NCBI GenBank assembly: GCA_023269545.1
Contig: JAHFTB010000015.1
Coordinates: 1 to 49,573, forward strand
Length of the DNA: 49,573 bases
Reading direction: 5' to 3'
Origin: Verrucomicrobiota bacterium
GTDB taxonomy: Bacteria; Verrucomicrobiota; Verrucomicrobiia; Chthoniobacterales; Xiphinematobacteraceae
Positions 35,373-44,387 of the stretch are shown one piece after another. The notes under the pieces were generated by a model. The model was given only the letters and a program-made list of their open reading frames with translations. It ran no database searches and had not been told where the DNA came from. Position numbers and translations under genes: made by a program. Position 1 is the first letter of the stretch; each line of letters opens with the position of its first letter.

Positions 35373-36329
35373 CTAAAATACAGTGGGTTGACCTTCTATT
35401 AAAACTCGAAGGCAGCCTGCTATTCCTAATTCCTGAGCTCGTTTTGTAAGCCGTAGAGGGGGTTCATCCACTGGCTCATATCCGAGCCGGAAAGTTCCAT
35501 AGTGCATGGGAATCAGCGTTTGTGCTCCGAGTTCCAAGAAAGCTTGTAGGGCTTGTTCCGGGTTCATGTGCACATCTCGCCCCGTGGGAGGATCGTAAGC
35601 TCCAATAGGAAGAAGCGCCAAATCGATACGGTGGCGCCTGCCAATTTCCTTAAAACCCTGAAAATAGGCGCTATCACCACAGTGAAAAACCGTTCTTCCT
35701 TTATATTCAATCGTAAATCCCCCAAACCCCCGATAGGAATCGTGCAACATCCTTGCTCCCCAATGGAAAGCAGGAGTCAAGGTAATCCGCAACAACTCGT
35801 GTTTATAGGACGCCCAGGTACTTAATTCATGAATCTCGTGAAAGCCGAGTCCACGGACCAAATTACCCACATGCTGAGGCACCACGATGGGTTGATCCGC
35901 TGCAACCATTCTCAAAGTTTTTCGATCCAGATGATCAAAATGAGCATGAGTGACTAATACCAAATCGATGGCAGGTAAGTCATGGATTTGAAAACCCGGA
36001 TGGCGAATCCGTTTGATCACTTTGAGCCATTTAGCCCAATTCGGATCAATGAGGATACTGTACTCGCAGGTTTGGATGAGAAAAGAAGCATGTCCGATCC
36101 AGGTAATGCAAATCTGATCACCACTTAACTCCGGAAAATGCACTTCTTTTTTTCTTATTCCCCGGCGTCGCTCGAAAATGGAGGGGAGAATGACCTCACC
36201 CAAAAAGTTTCTTTTATGCCATCCTTTTCCAAATCGCATGTCCACATGATCATTGGGAAGACGCCACTTCTTTTTGGCCCTCGCTGTCTTGAACTTTCCG
36301 AGTCCCTCAACCAAAATTTTTCGAACCAT
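35373..36329 (-). CDS. Metallo-beta-lactamase-fold hydrolase (NAPE-PLD/UlaG-like)
   Basis: The 318 residues include the metal-binding HxHxDH box in 'VTHAHFDHLD', then 'QHVGNLVRGLGF', 'FHCGDSAYFQGFKEIG' and a late 'MHYGTFRLGYEP'. This arrangement, with a 'WIGHASFLIQ' strand ahead of the box, is that of the N-acyl-phosphatidylethanolamine phospholipase D-like branch. The substrate cannot be deduced; bacterial members are often misnamed. The gene converges on the cyclophilin gene with a 23-bp gap. Confidence 0.85.
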   Translation of the reverse strand: MVRKILVEGLGKFKTARAKKKWRLPNDHVDMRFGKGWHKRNFLGEVILPSIFERRRGIRKKEVHFPELSGDQICITWIGHASFLIQTCEYSILIDPNWAKWLKVIKRIRHPGFQIHDLPAIDLVLVTHAHFDHLDRKTLRMVAADQPIVVPQHVGNLVRGLGFHEIHELSTWASYKHELLRITLTPAFHWGARMLHDSYRGFGGFTIEYKGRTVFHCGDSAYFQGFKEIGRRHRIDLALLPIGAYDPPTGRDVHMNPEQALQAFLELGAQTLIPMHYGTFRLGYEPVDEPPLRLTKRAQELGIAGCLRVLIEGQPTVF

Positions 36330-36429
36330 GGTCGAACTCCTTCATTTCATAAAATTATTTGAAAGGCAATATCGTACAACTGGTAGTTCTCAATTCCAAA
36401 ATTGTTACACTCTTACAGAAATAATTTTA

Positions 36430-36512
36430 AACTGCCGTTACGCATTTTTAGGAGCTCCTGGAGAAAAAACCATTTTAGCCCATAAGGTTTCCTTTTTTTG
36501 CGTCACATCACT
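36430..36512 (+). repeat. Dispersed 85-bp element, copy R2
   Basis: The element reads left to right: a divergent left end (AACTGCCGTTACGCA), GAGCTCCTGGAG, AAAAAACC, ATTTTAGCCCATAA, GGTTTCC, then TTTTTTTGCGTCACATCACTT. It lies 78 bp ahead of the 5-formyl-THF cyclo-ligase start. R3 in the same orientation lies after that gene. Confidence 0.85.
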
Positions 36513-36590
36513 TTTAAAGATAAAATTTCTGGTTTCATTACATTGCAGCCATAGACTGCTCTTATTCATTGAGTTATATAAAATATTAAG

Positions 36591-37181
36591 ATGATGACAC
36601 TGACTGCTCCCTTCGCCCCTGAAATCTCAGAATTACGCAGACAAAAAGCTGATCTCAGAGCCTCTATCAAATCTCGATTAGTACGCATGGATCGCTCCGA
36701 AGTGATTTTACGCTCCGAAATCATGCGCAACAGCCTCTATGCTTCCACTCTTTGGAAATCTTCCCATTCGATACTCCTATTTGCTTCCATTGCCTCGGAA
36801 CCAGATCTTATTCCCACGGATTTTCAGAGTAAGCAGATCTATTGCCTGAGAAGTATTCACTGTCATTATGAGCCCGTGATGATTTTTTCGCGAGAGGACC
36901 TGAAGCTAGGTCCCCGCGGTGTTCGGGAACCTCTCGGAGAAACTCCCTTTCCTTTGGAACAGATTGATCTCATCATCGTTCCCGGATTGGCTTTCGACCG
37001 CCAAGGCGGTCGCCTTGGCCGAGGAGGAGGCCATTATGACCGAATTTTAGGAAGAAAAGACTGTGTCGGGAAAGTGATCGGCGCCTGTTTTGCCTCTCAA
37101 ATAGTATCCGAAGTTCCCCGCGAAGAACACGATTCCTCTATGTCAGCCGTGCTCACAGAAAATGATTTTCTTTGTAACTGA
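36591..37181 (+). CDS. 5-formyltetrahydrofolate cyclo-ligase
   Basis: The enzyme converts 5-formyl-THF with ATP to 5,10-methenyl-THF and keeps the folate pool usable. The 196 residues carry 'LRRQKADLRASIKSRL', 'FASIASEPDL', 'DLIIVPGLAFDRQGGRLGRG' and 'GGHYDRIL', the family signature. The N-terminal start is ATG at 36591 or the adjacent ATG at 36594. The stop TGA (37179-37181) lies inside the left end of element R3, so the element supplies the last codons. The gene sits between elements R2 and R3. Confidence 0.93.
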   Translation: MMTLTAPFAPEISELRRQKADLRASIKSRLVRMDRSEVILRSEIMRNSLYASTLWKSSHSILLFASIASEPDLIPTDFQSKQIYCLRSIHCHYEPVMIFSREDLKLGPRGVREPLGETPFPLEQIDLIIVPGLAFDRQGGRLGRGGGHYDRILGRKDCVGKVIGACFASQIVSEVPREEHDSSMSAVLTENDFLCN

Positions 37182-37261
37182 CGTGACGCACTTTGAGGAG
37201 CTCTGGGAGAAAAAAGACCATTTTAACCTACAAGGTTTCTCTTTTTTGCGTCACATCACTT
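37176..37261 (+). repeat. Dispersed 85-bp element, copy R3
   Basis: The left end AACTGACGTGACGCA and right end TGCGTCACATCACTT are imperfect inverted repeats. GCTC-TGG-GAG and A6/T6 arms lie inside. It overlaps the 3' end of the cyclo-ligase gene, giving Asn and the stop codon. Confidence 0.9.
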
Positions 37262-37335
37262 TGTAATTTTACGAACTACGAACTCATTTTGGAGCAATTC
37301 GCAGCTTTTTTGGGCTTCACTATAAGGTCCACCCA

Positions 37336-37842
37336 CTATTTCGTTACACCAATTTCAGCGCGACGGTTCTTTGAGCATGCAGCTTCTCCGTTTCCAGGAT
37401 CGGCTGGTTTTTCCATACCAAAGCTAACGGTTTGCAAACGATTGCCATTGAGACCAAACCGAATTAATGATTCGCGTACGGCATTGGCTCTCCGCTCGCC
37501 AAGGGCGCGATTATACTCTTCCGTACCACGCGAATCTGTAAAACCAGCGATAATGACGGTACTGGAAGAACCTCTAAGATCCGCCGCCAGGGCTCTCACC
37601 TTTTCCAGTTCTCCCGCCCCGATAGTAAAGTTATCAAATCGGAAATAGATCGGCGGATAGTGACCTCGCTGAACATTCCCGCCAAAAAAATTAGTTCCTT
37701 CCTGACGCTCTGGCAGTGGGGTACTGTTAATAAAGTCTCCATCAACACCCGCATACTGTTGTTGTTGGCTTTTTTTTGTAGCACAGGCAGAGAAGCTCAT
37801 GCTGATTGCAATGATAAGAAAACTGGAAAGAATACATTTCAT
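37336..37842 (-). CDS. pal: Peptidoglycan-associated lipoprotein Pal (OmpA family)
   Basis: Pal anchors the outer membrane to peptidoglycan and works with TolB. The 168-residue product has a lipoprotein signal ending 'ISMSFSAC' (Cys20), a linker rich in Gln and Gly, and an OmpA-like domain with 'YFRFDNFTIG' and 'GFTDSRGTEEYNRALGERRA'. tolB lies 45 bp upstream in the same direction. An imperfect 8-bp stem (CTGATTCCT/AGGATCAG, 37866-37891) covers the tolB stop between the two genes. Confidence 0.93.
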   Translation of the reverse strand: MKCILSSFLIIAISMSFSACATKKSQQQQYAGVDGDFINSTPLPERQEGTNFFGGNVQRGHYPPIYFRFDNFTIGAGELEKVRALAADLRGSSSTVIIAGFTDSRGTEEYNRALGERRANAVRESLIRFGLNGNRLQTVSFGMEKPADPGNGEAACSKNRRAEIGVTK

Positions 37843-37887
37843 ATTAAAGGATCATTTCACCATTACTGATTCCTAGGAGGAGGAGGA

Positions 37888-39039
37888 TCAGTATGCCCAA
37901 GCAGGTTCGGAAAGCCTTCCAAAGCCGCTCAGTACATTTGTTCTTCGACCGGTTTGTGAGTCAAGCAGAATTAGCGAGCTACCTTCGCTAAATATCAGAT
38001 GCCGCGAATCCGCTCCCCATGCGGGATTTTCGCCAGTTGCCAGGACGCGTGTGGTTCCGGTGACCAGATCTTTGGCAGCTACGGAAAATGCCCCATCCGT
38101 TCGGACATTGAAGGCTACCTTTCGTCCATCCGGAGACCAGCTGGGCTCAGTACAATACCTAAAACCCGTGGAAATACGTTCACCCGAGCCCCCTCCGTGC
38201 GCACTAATGCGATAAAGCTGCGGTCCGCCGGATTCGTCACCCACATAGATAATTTCTCGTCCATCCGGAGACCATGTCGGAGAGGCAGCTACCCCAGGAG
38301 TACGAGTCACTCGATATGCACCGGCCCCGGAGATTCCCACCACATAGATTTCTGGTTTGCCATCCCGACTGACCGTACAAGCAATCCGGTTACCATCTGG
38401 AGAAAAGGCTGCTCCGGAATTCGTACCAGGGAATTTGACAATTCGCTGACGCGATCCCGAGCCAATATCCACTATGTAGATATCCGCATAACCACTTTGA
38501 TAACCGGTATATGCTAATTTACGCCCTTCCATCCCCAATGCCGGTCGAACACTGAGATTGGCATCGTGGGTCAATTGTATCACGGAATGGCCATCGTAAT
38601 CACAAAGATAAATCTCTTTCTTTCCGGTCCGCGTGGAGACAAATGCCACTCGCTTGGAGGCAATCCCGTTTTTTCCAGTCAGCGTACGTACAATGTCATC
38701 CGCAAACAAATGAGCCCTACCTCTTGCAGTCCCAGTATAATTTTTGGAAAGAACATTCCCACCGGAAGCATCCTGCACTTTTCCTTGTAAGCATCCTCCC
38801 ACGGTTGTTCCTGATACCACATAGGAAGCTTGCCCTTTCCCCAACAGCGCAAACCAGCCACTTAAGTCCAGATCCTTTTGCAAAACGCGTGTGAGAGCAA
38901 GTCCCTCACTTCCCAACACTGGTAGCAGGGTCAACGAAATGCGATCGCTTTTACGTACGGTGATCGTAGGGACTTCTTCGGCAAGGACCACGACAGAGAG
39001 AACGCAAAGCAAAACGGACAAGAGAAAAGATTTTTTCAT
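37888..39039 (-). CDS. tolB: Tol-Pal system protein TolB
   Basis: TolB is a periplasmic beta-propeller that links the Tol motor to Pal. The 383 residues begin with a signal peptide (MKKSFLLSVLLCVLSVVVLA), then the N-terminal alpha/beta domain. WD40-like PD40 blades follow: 'GAAFSPDGNRIACTVSRDGK', 'SPTWSPDGREIIYVGD', 'EPSWSPDGRKVAFNVRTDG' and 'PAWGADSRHLIFS'. tolQ, tolR and tolA are not beside it; pheA lies upstream, 68 bp away. It is followed by pal. Confidence 0.93.
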   Translation of the reverse strand: MKKSFLLSVLLCVLSVVVLAEEVPTITVRKSDRISLTLLPVLGSEGLALTRVLQKDLDLSGWFALLGKGQASYVVSGTTVGGCLQGKVQDASGGNVLSKNYTGTARGRAHLFADDIVRTLTGKNGIASKRVAFVSTRTGKKEIYLCDYDGHSVIQLTHDANLSVRPALGMEGRKLAYTGYQSGYADIYIVDIGSGSRQRIVKFPGTNSGAAFSPDGNRIACTVSRDGKPEIYVVGISGAGAYRVTRTPGVAASPTWSPDGREIIYVGDESGGPQLYRISAHGGGSGERISTGFRYCTEPSWSPDGRKVAFNVRTDGAFSVAAKDLVTGTTRVLATGENPAWGADSRHLIFSEGSSLILLDSQTGRRTNVLSGFGRLSEPAWAY

Positions 39040-39107
39040 TCAACAAGGAATAGTTCGTAGTGGATTGTTTCTTTTCCGGCAACCTCTGTTGAATTGGTGA
39101 TTACTAC

Positions 39108-39941
39108 CTATGAACCATACCTCAGCCGACTAGGATAGGACCCCAACAAGCTCAGTTCTTCGCACCAGGTGGAAGCTTTTTTAAAAGCCTTTTTTACCGG
39201 TTCTTCTTCTATCGATCCATCCACTTCCATGACAAAAACATAACGTTCCGGACTGCCTGGCAATGGTCGGGAAATGATCATGCGCAAGTTTACGGAATGG
39301 CAAGCAAAAGCTCCTAGAAAGGCATGGAGACTGCCACACACATTCTTAAGCTGAAATGCTGCTGAAGTCTTCCACTGCTTGGCCGAACGTACCTTGCGGC
39401 CTTGTTGTCCTACCACAAAAAAACGCGTCACATTGACCATCTCCGGACGGATAGGAAATTGAAGAATGCTGAGTTTGTATAAGGGAGCCGCTCCTGGCGA
39501 TGCAAGCGCCGCCGCATTAGGCACGGAACTGGCTTTTTCCGCAGCCAAGGCTGTACTATTGACAGGAATTACTTGAGCAGCAGGAAAATTCTTGGCCAAC
39601 CAATCCCGATGGTGACGGAGAGGAACAAAATGCGAATAAATACTTTGAATCATCTTTCCCGGATGTCCCAAAAGGGCAAGGCGAACGTCTAAGGAAATAT
39701 CTTCGAGGATGCGAATCGATTGGGCATTTACAACCAAAAGATCGACTGTGTCGTAAATAGCTCCTCCGGAAGAATTTTCGATGGGAACTACAGCTTGAGC
39801 CGTCGGCGATTCCAATAAAAAATCAAAAATCGAAGCAATATCCGGCTGAGGAACCATCTCGATACTGGCAGCAGGAAACCTTCGCAGGGCTACCAAATGG
39901 GAAAACGTGCCAATAGGGCCTAAATAAGCAATGGTTTTCAA
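39108..39941 (-). CDS. pheA: Prephenate dehydratase
   Basis: The enzyme turns prephenate into phenylpyruvate in phenylalanine synthesis. The 277 residues start 'IAYLGPIGTFSHLVALRRF', then 'QAVVPIENSSGGAIYDTVD', 'AALASPGAAPLYKL' and the catalytic 'MVNVTRFFVVG'. A C-terminal ACT domain follows ('GSLHAFLGAFACHSVNLRMI', 'SRPLPGSPERYVFVMEVDG'), which senses phenylalanine. It has no chorismate mutase domain at the N-terminus, so that step must be encoded elsewhere. Confidence 0.93.
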   Translation of the reverse strand: MKTIAYLGPIGTFSHLVALRRFPAASIEMVPQPDIASIFDFLLESPTAQAVVPIENSSGGAIYDTVDLLVVNAQSIRILEDISLDVRLALLGHPGKMIQSIYSHFVPLRHHRDWLAKNFPAAQVIPVNSTALAAEKASSVPNAAALASPGAAPLYKLSILQFPIRPEMVNVTRFFVVGQQGRKVRSAKQWKTSAAFQLKNVCGSLHAFLGAFACHSVNLRMIISRPLPGSPERYVFVMEVDGSIEEEPVKKAFKKASTWCEELSLLGSYPSRLRYGS

Positions 39942-40104
39942 TGCGTCCGTAATGATTGATAGCTACCGGAAAGCAAACTATCAACTCCCAACCTCTGCCA
40001 AAGAACTGGGTCTTCTTTAAGAAAACATTTCTTTACCCATCCGGTTCTTAAGGACAAGGACAATTCGCAGCTTTTGTAGGCTGAAGAGATCTACGAACCA
40101 CTCA

Positions 40105-40344
40105 CTACTTCATCAAAAGAACCGCACGTGCTCGTTTGATCTGACGCGTGATTTTGCGATGCAAATGAGCAGGCATTCCAGTCATACGACGAGGAAGGAT
40201 TTTTCCACTTTCGGTCACAAAGCGTTTGAGGAGATCCGGATTTTTGTAGTCGATAGCTTCCACGGAGATATCGATTCTTCTCCGCGGCATGGAGCGGTTA
40301 GCTCTCCGAAAATTGGAGCGTCGTTTAGCGTTCTTAGGTTGCAT
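40105..40344 (-). CDS. rpsR: 30S ribosomal protein bS18
   Basis: The 79-residue basic protein contains '[20 protein letters not shown]' and '[20 protein letters not shown]' with a C-terminal 'RARAVLLMK', the conserved bS18 body. It binds the small-subunit platform next to bS6. It starts 3 bp after rpmG, so the two are co-transcribed. The usual rpsF and rplI are not here. Confidence 0.95.
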   Translation of the reverse strand: MQPKNAKRRSNFRRANRSMPRRRIDISVEAIDYKNPDLLKRFVTESGKILPRRMTGMPAHLHRKITRQIKRARAVLLMK

Positions 40345-40347
40345 AAC

Positions 40348-40521
40348 TTACTTGGTCTCGCGATGAAGGGTATGACGCCTTAGATGCGGATTGTATTTTT
40401 TCTTTTCGAGCCGTCCCGGGGTACGCGGGCTTTTCTTGTTACGTGTAGTCACATACCGGGAGGCAGGCTTTCCTTCTGCCGCGGCTTCGGTACATTCCAG
40501 AATGATAATTTCCTGAGGCAT
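40348..40521 (-). CDS. rpmG: 50S ribosomal protein bL33
   Basis: This 57-residue gene is read from ATG at 40519-40521 and ends TAA at 40348. It codes [20 protein letters not shown], then [20 protein letters not shown] and [17 protein letters not shown]. 'YVTTRNK...RLE.KKYNP.L..H' is the bL33 core. It has a single Cys and lacks the four-Cys zinc site, so it is the zinc-free type. It lies 5 bp after the DksA-like gene and 3 bp before rpsR. Confidence 0.93.
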   Translation of the reverse strand: MPQEIIILECTEAAAEGKPASRYVTTRNKKSPRTPGRLEKKKYNPHLRRHTLHRETK

Positions 40522-40526
40522 GCAAT

Positions 40527-41165
40527 TTATTCTTTGTTGTCTGATGAGGAATCGTCGTCGTCCCCATCTCCTTCTTCATCGGTAAGCCCAAACAAGGATG
40601 CTACGGGCTGTCGGAGCCGTTGGTAGCGGCTTCGCTTTTCAAGCTCAGCCTGACATTCCACGGTGTAACGAGTGAAAGGCAGTGCTTCCAAACGAGCTTG
40701 AGGAATCGGCTTCCCGGACATTTCGCATGTGCCGTAAGCTCCATTCTCAATGCGCTTTAGCGCTTCGTCAATCTCATAGAGAGAATCCTGTTCCTGCGAC
40801 AACAGACTCAGGGCAAAATCACGGTCATAAGCATCACTTCCGGCATCCGCCTGATGCATTCCAAAGGCGGATGCTTCGCTGCCTTCAGCCCGGGAACGAA
40901 GATTATCTTTTGCAACACCCGTCATGGAATCCAATAAAGTATCCTTCAGTGCCAGTAACCGTTCCCGCTGACGCTCAAAAAATTGCTCCTGTTTCTTTCC
41001 ACTATCAGGCGGCAGAATCTGTTCCTCGGGAATTTGTGGAGCCGAGGCAACCGAGTCCTTTTCTTCCGTGGAAGCCGACGGTAACTCAGAAGAATCTGGT
41101 ACCAAAGCATTTTCTTCGGTATTCGACGCTGCGGGAGATGAGGACTTATCCTTGGATGTGGCCAT
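40527..41165 (-). CDS. DksA/TraR-type zinc-finger family protein
   Basis: The 212-residue protein has a low-complexity acidic N-terminus (about residues 1-60) and a coiled-coil section with '[20 protein letters not shown]'. A DksA/TraR finger then reads '[20 protein letters not shown]' and '[20 protein letters not shown]'. Only two of the four usual Cys are present (147 and 171); Ser150 and Thr168 occupy the other two places, so a normal zinc site cannot form. The tail is very acidic ('[17 protein letters not shown]'). It begins a cluster with rpmG and rpsR. It may bind RNA polymerase like DksA; function unproven. Confidence 0.85.
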   Translation of the reverse strand: MATSKDKSSSPAASNTEENALVPDSSELPSASTEEKDSVASAPQIPEEQILPPDSGKKQEQFFERQRERLLALKDTLLDSMTGVAKDNLRSRAEGSEASAFGMHQADAGSDAYDRDFALSLLSQEQDSLYEIDEALKRIENGAYGTCEMSGKPIPQARLEALPFTRYTVECQAELEKRSRYQRLRQPVASLFGLTDEEGDGDDDDSSSDNKE

Positions 41166-41366
41166 TCGATGGAATGCGGTGAAAGGGGGACTTTATTACC
41201 TTTGAAAAGGGAGCCGAGCAAGAGGAAAGTGTTATCTTTTTAGGAAAACAGTTTTTAAGTCTTGTTTCAAGCGTCACCAGATGGCCTAACACATGCGATC
41301 ACGCCAATGCCAGAAAGAAATTCTCTAAGAGATATAAAACAACATATTTATTGAAAGCCACTTATT

Positions 41367-41451
41367 AACTGAAGTTACGCACTTTGAGGAGCTCTGGGAG
41401 CAAAAAAACCATTTTAGCCTACAAGGTTTCCTTTTTTGCCTCACATCACTT
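41367..41451 (+). repeat. Dispersed 85-bp element, copy R4
   Basis: The left end is AACTGAAGTTACGCA and the right end TGCCTCACATCACTT. The interior GAGCTCTGGGAGC, AAAAAAACC, ATTTTAGCCTACAA and GGTTTCC match the other copies. It lies 15 bp downstream of the glgX copy 2 stop, in the 306-bp gap to the DksA-like gene; I see nothing else in that gap. Confidence 0.9.
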
Positions 41452-41471
41452 ATTAAGATTGTTCCACTTGG

Positions 41472-43634
41472 TTAACAGCCCCCCAGAGCCACCTTGCCCA
41501 CCAGAATGACACAAGAGCGCTCAAGAATGGAAATTTCCTTTTGGTTCTTTAGGAGGACCTCCTCTCCTGTGTCGCAAATATCCGCTGGAGAGGGAACCCC
41601 CGTGTTGGCGAATTGATGCCAGCACATCCCCCGCGGCAGAAGCGGGAGTCCAAAATTCAAAGGCTGATAGAATGAATTAAAAGCGCAGTAAATAAAATGT
41701 TCCGGTCCACCAATGGCTCGAGAATGTCGGCCACAGAGTAAAAACGCGAGAGACTGACTCGTTTCAGACCAATCCGGCTGCCACGGTTCTATCCCATGCC
41801 AACTCACATCCGCATAGCCATTGCCCACCATATCCTCCCCAAACAAGAACTGTGATTGCCTCAAACTGGGATGCGCCTTCCGAAACACAATCATATTCCG
41901 AACAAATCGCACCAATTCAGTATTTTTTTCTAACATACTCCAATCTAACCAATTCCATTGCTCATCGTGACAGTAAGCATTGTTATTGCCGCGTTGCGTT
42001 CGCCCACATTCATCTCCCATATAAATCATCGGAATCCCTTGGCTCACAAATAATAATGCCATAGCATTTTTTTGAAGACGCTTACGAAGGGACAGAATTT
42101 GAGAATCCGTGGTTTCTCCTTCGACCCCACAATTCCAACTATAGTTATCCTGCTCTCCGTCCTGATTATCTTCGCCGTTTTCCAGATTGTGCTTCTCATT
42201 GTACGAAAAGAGATCAGCCAGAGTAAACCCATCGTGGCACGTGATGAAATTAATGGACGCCATGGGCGTACGCCCCGCCTCCGCATATAAATCCGGGGAT
42301 CCCATAATACGCTGGACCATCTCACCTACGACACCGAGTTCTCCCTTTAAAAAACGGCGGGCGCAGTCCCGATATTTCCCATTCCACTCACTCCAACGGC
42401 CATAAGAAGGAAATGTGCCCACCTGGTACAGCCCCCCTGCATCCCACGCCTCGGCTATCAGCGGGCAGTGAGCTAAAATGGGGTCATGCGCCAACTCCTC
42501 CAAAAGAGGAGGGTTCACCAAGGGCACCCCATGAGCATCACGGCTTAAAACGGAAGCCAAATCAAAGCGAAAGCCATCCACATGGCATTCGGAAGCCCAA
42601 TAGCGGAGGCAGTCCAAAATAAAGTGTCTGACAACAGGATGACTACAGTTAAAAGTATTCCCACAGCCACTATAGTTTACATAATGGCCTGCCCCGTCCC
42701 TCATATAGTAGGTCTTATTATCGAGTCCCCGAAATGAAGTAGTAGGACCGTCAATTCCCCCTTCTGACGTATGGTTAAAAACTACGTCGAGCAGAACTTG
42801 GATACCAGCTCGATGAAGCTCGCGAACCAAGGATTTAAATTCCACTACTTGCAGGCCATCCCCACCTGTCGCAGCAAATCCGGCTTTTGGGGCATAAAAA
42901 CCGAGGGGACTGTACCCCCAATAGTTGCATAAGGGAGCTCCTGTCAGAGGATGAGTGCGGATATTTTCCAGTTCATCAAATTCGAAAACCGGCATAAATT
43001 CCACACAGTTGATCCCCAGCTCCTTAAGATAGGGAATCTTTTGCTTCATGCCTTCAAACGTGCCTGCGGCAACAACCCCCGACGAACTATGACATGTAAA
43101 ACCTCGAAGGTGCATCTCGTAAATTACCAACTCGTTACTCGGCAGGCAGAGGGGGCAGTCATCTTGCCAATCAAACCACTCTAATGACATGCTCGCTCGT
43201 ACAGGATAGGCGCCCTGATTCCGAAACGGCATGCCCCAAATGTTACGGCCGGAAATAACACGCGCTTCAGGATCCAAAAGCATCTGCCTGTGATCAAAAA
43301 AATGTCCTTCCTTGGGGTTAAAAGGCCCATCCATTCGAAAACCGTATTCTAATTCCTCGGGTTTGAGATTGAAAACCCTCATTGCAAAGAGATGCCCAAT
43401 ACGGAATTCCTCCGGAAAGGGAATTTCCATATATGGCTCCTCTTCGCCAGAATGAAATAGGACTAAAGTGCAGTGTGTAGCATGGGCCGAAAATACAGAA
43501 AAATTGATGCCCTCAAGCGCATGATGACTGGCGCCAAAAGGAAGAGGACTCCCTAACCGCAGGCGAAATCCGCCATGCGTATGGGTATGAAAAGCTGCCA
43601 TATGAGTAGGCTCAAAATGCTCTACAGGGGTCAT
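41472..43634 (-). CDS. glgX: Glycogen debranching enzyme, isoamylase/GlgX type (copy 2)
   Basis: The 720-residue GH13 enzyme is a paralogue of the product of 18372-20540. It has an N-terminal CBM48 part ('SPLPFGASHHALEGINFSVF'), 'CNYWGYSPLGFYAPKAGF', 'VFNHTSEGG', nucleophile region 'VDGFRFDLASVLSRDAHG', acid Glu in 'LIAEAWDAGGLYQVG', and 'CHDGFTLADLFSYNEKHN'. The frame reaches a TTG at 43658, but AAGGAG lies ahead of ATG 43634, so I chose the ATG. Elements R4 and R5 flank the gene in opposite orientations. Confidence 0.92.
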   Translation of the reverse strand: MTPVEHFEPTHMAAFHTHTHGGFRLRLGSPLPFGASHHALEGINFSVFSAHATHCTLVLFHSGEEEPYMEIPFPEEFRIGHLFAMRVFNLKPEELEYGFRMDGPFNPKEGHFFDHRQMLLDPEARVISGRNIWGMPFRNQGAYPVRASMSLEWFDWQDDCPLCLPSNELVIYEMHLRGFTCHSSSGVVAAGTFEGMKQKIPYLKELGINCVEFMPVFEFDELENIRTHPLTGAPLCNYWGYSPLGFYAPKAGFAATGGDGLQVVEFKSLVRELHRAGIQVLLDVVFNHTSEGGIDGPTTSFRGLDNKTYYMRDGAGHYVNYSGCGNTFNCSHPVVRHFILDCLRYWASECHVDGFRFDLASVLSRDAHGVPLVNPPLLEELAHDPILAHCPLIAEAWDAGGLYQVGTFPSYGRWSEWNGKYRDCARRFLKGELGVVGEMVQRIMGSPDLYAEAGRTPMASINFITCHDGFTLADLFSYNEKHNLENGEDNQDGEQDNYSWNCGVEGETTDSQILSLRKRLQKNAMALLFVSQGIPMIYMGDECGRTQRGNNNAYCHDEQWNWLDWSMLEKNTELVRFVRNMIVFRKAHPSLRQSQFLFGEDMVGNGYADVSWHGIEPWQPDWSETSQSLAFLLCGRHSRAIGGPEHFIYCAFNSFYQPLNFGLPLLPRGMCWHQFANTGVPSPADICDTGEEVLLKNQKEISILERSCVILVGKVALGGC

Positions 43635-43960
43635 AGTATAAATTTTCTCCTTCAGCAAAAGAGAACCACTTTTTTAAAAAAAGTGAAGAATCCGGATTGC
43701 TGTTTTGTAGGTTTTTTGAAGCTTCTGTTACTGGTCATATCATCATATAGGGAATATCTTACCCGACGGTATGACAATTTCCACAGGCACTAAACAAATG
43801 CACCAACAAGTCAAGAGCAGAGCAGAGAACAGAGGACTCATCGGGATCAAGCTGTATTTCCACACTTTTATTCTCAGTTTTCAAGCACGGATGAGATCCG
43901 CTCATCCGGACCGTTTCTCCAGATTTATGATCACAATCCCTGATCAAAATAAATTACTAT

Positions 43961-44043
43961 GTGATGTGACGCAAAAAAGGAAACCTGTTAGGCTAAAATG
44001 GTTTTTTTGCTCACAGAGCTCCTCAAAGTGCGTCACGTCAGTT
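43961..44043 (-). repeat. Dispersed 85-bp element, copy R5
   Basis: Inverted copy: GTGATGTGACGCA at the left, TGCGTCACGTCAGTT at the right. The inner arm GCTC-ACA-GAGC is kept despite a base change in the loop. It lies in the gap between glgX copy 2 and the giant repeat gene. Confidence 0.9.
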
Positions 44044-44387
44044 ACCATATCGAAAGCTGTATTATTTTATTAGCGGGAAAAAGCTATTTAAACCGAAGTT
44101 TCACTGATTGAAGTAAACCGATTTTACGCAGGGAAAATATTTATTCATTCATCGCCCCGCATCTTTATTACATCAGAAGTCGTTTATTTAAAATTTTTTA
44201 TTCCATACACTTCCAAATACTAAAATGCGACTTACATTACAGACGCTTACATAATACCTGGTTATTCGAACCCTTGGTGAGATAACTTCTTATTTCGATT
44301 AATCTGAAAATATCATTCATTTGCATCCATTATGCAAGTGATGAACAACTGCATTTGTTAAAAAAGTAACAAACCGCTCATATTAAT

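Noticed and set aside
37295..40090. Similar strings CAATTCGCAGCTTTT near 37297 and 40061
   Set aside because: Only about 17-20 bp with poor extension; not enough to define another repeat family.
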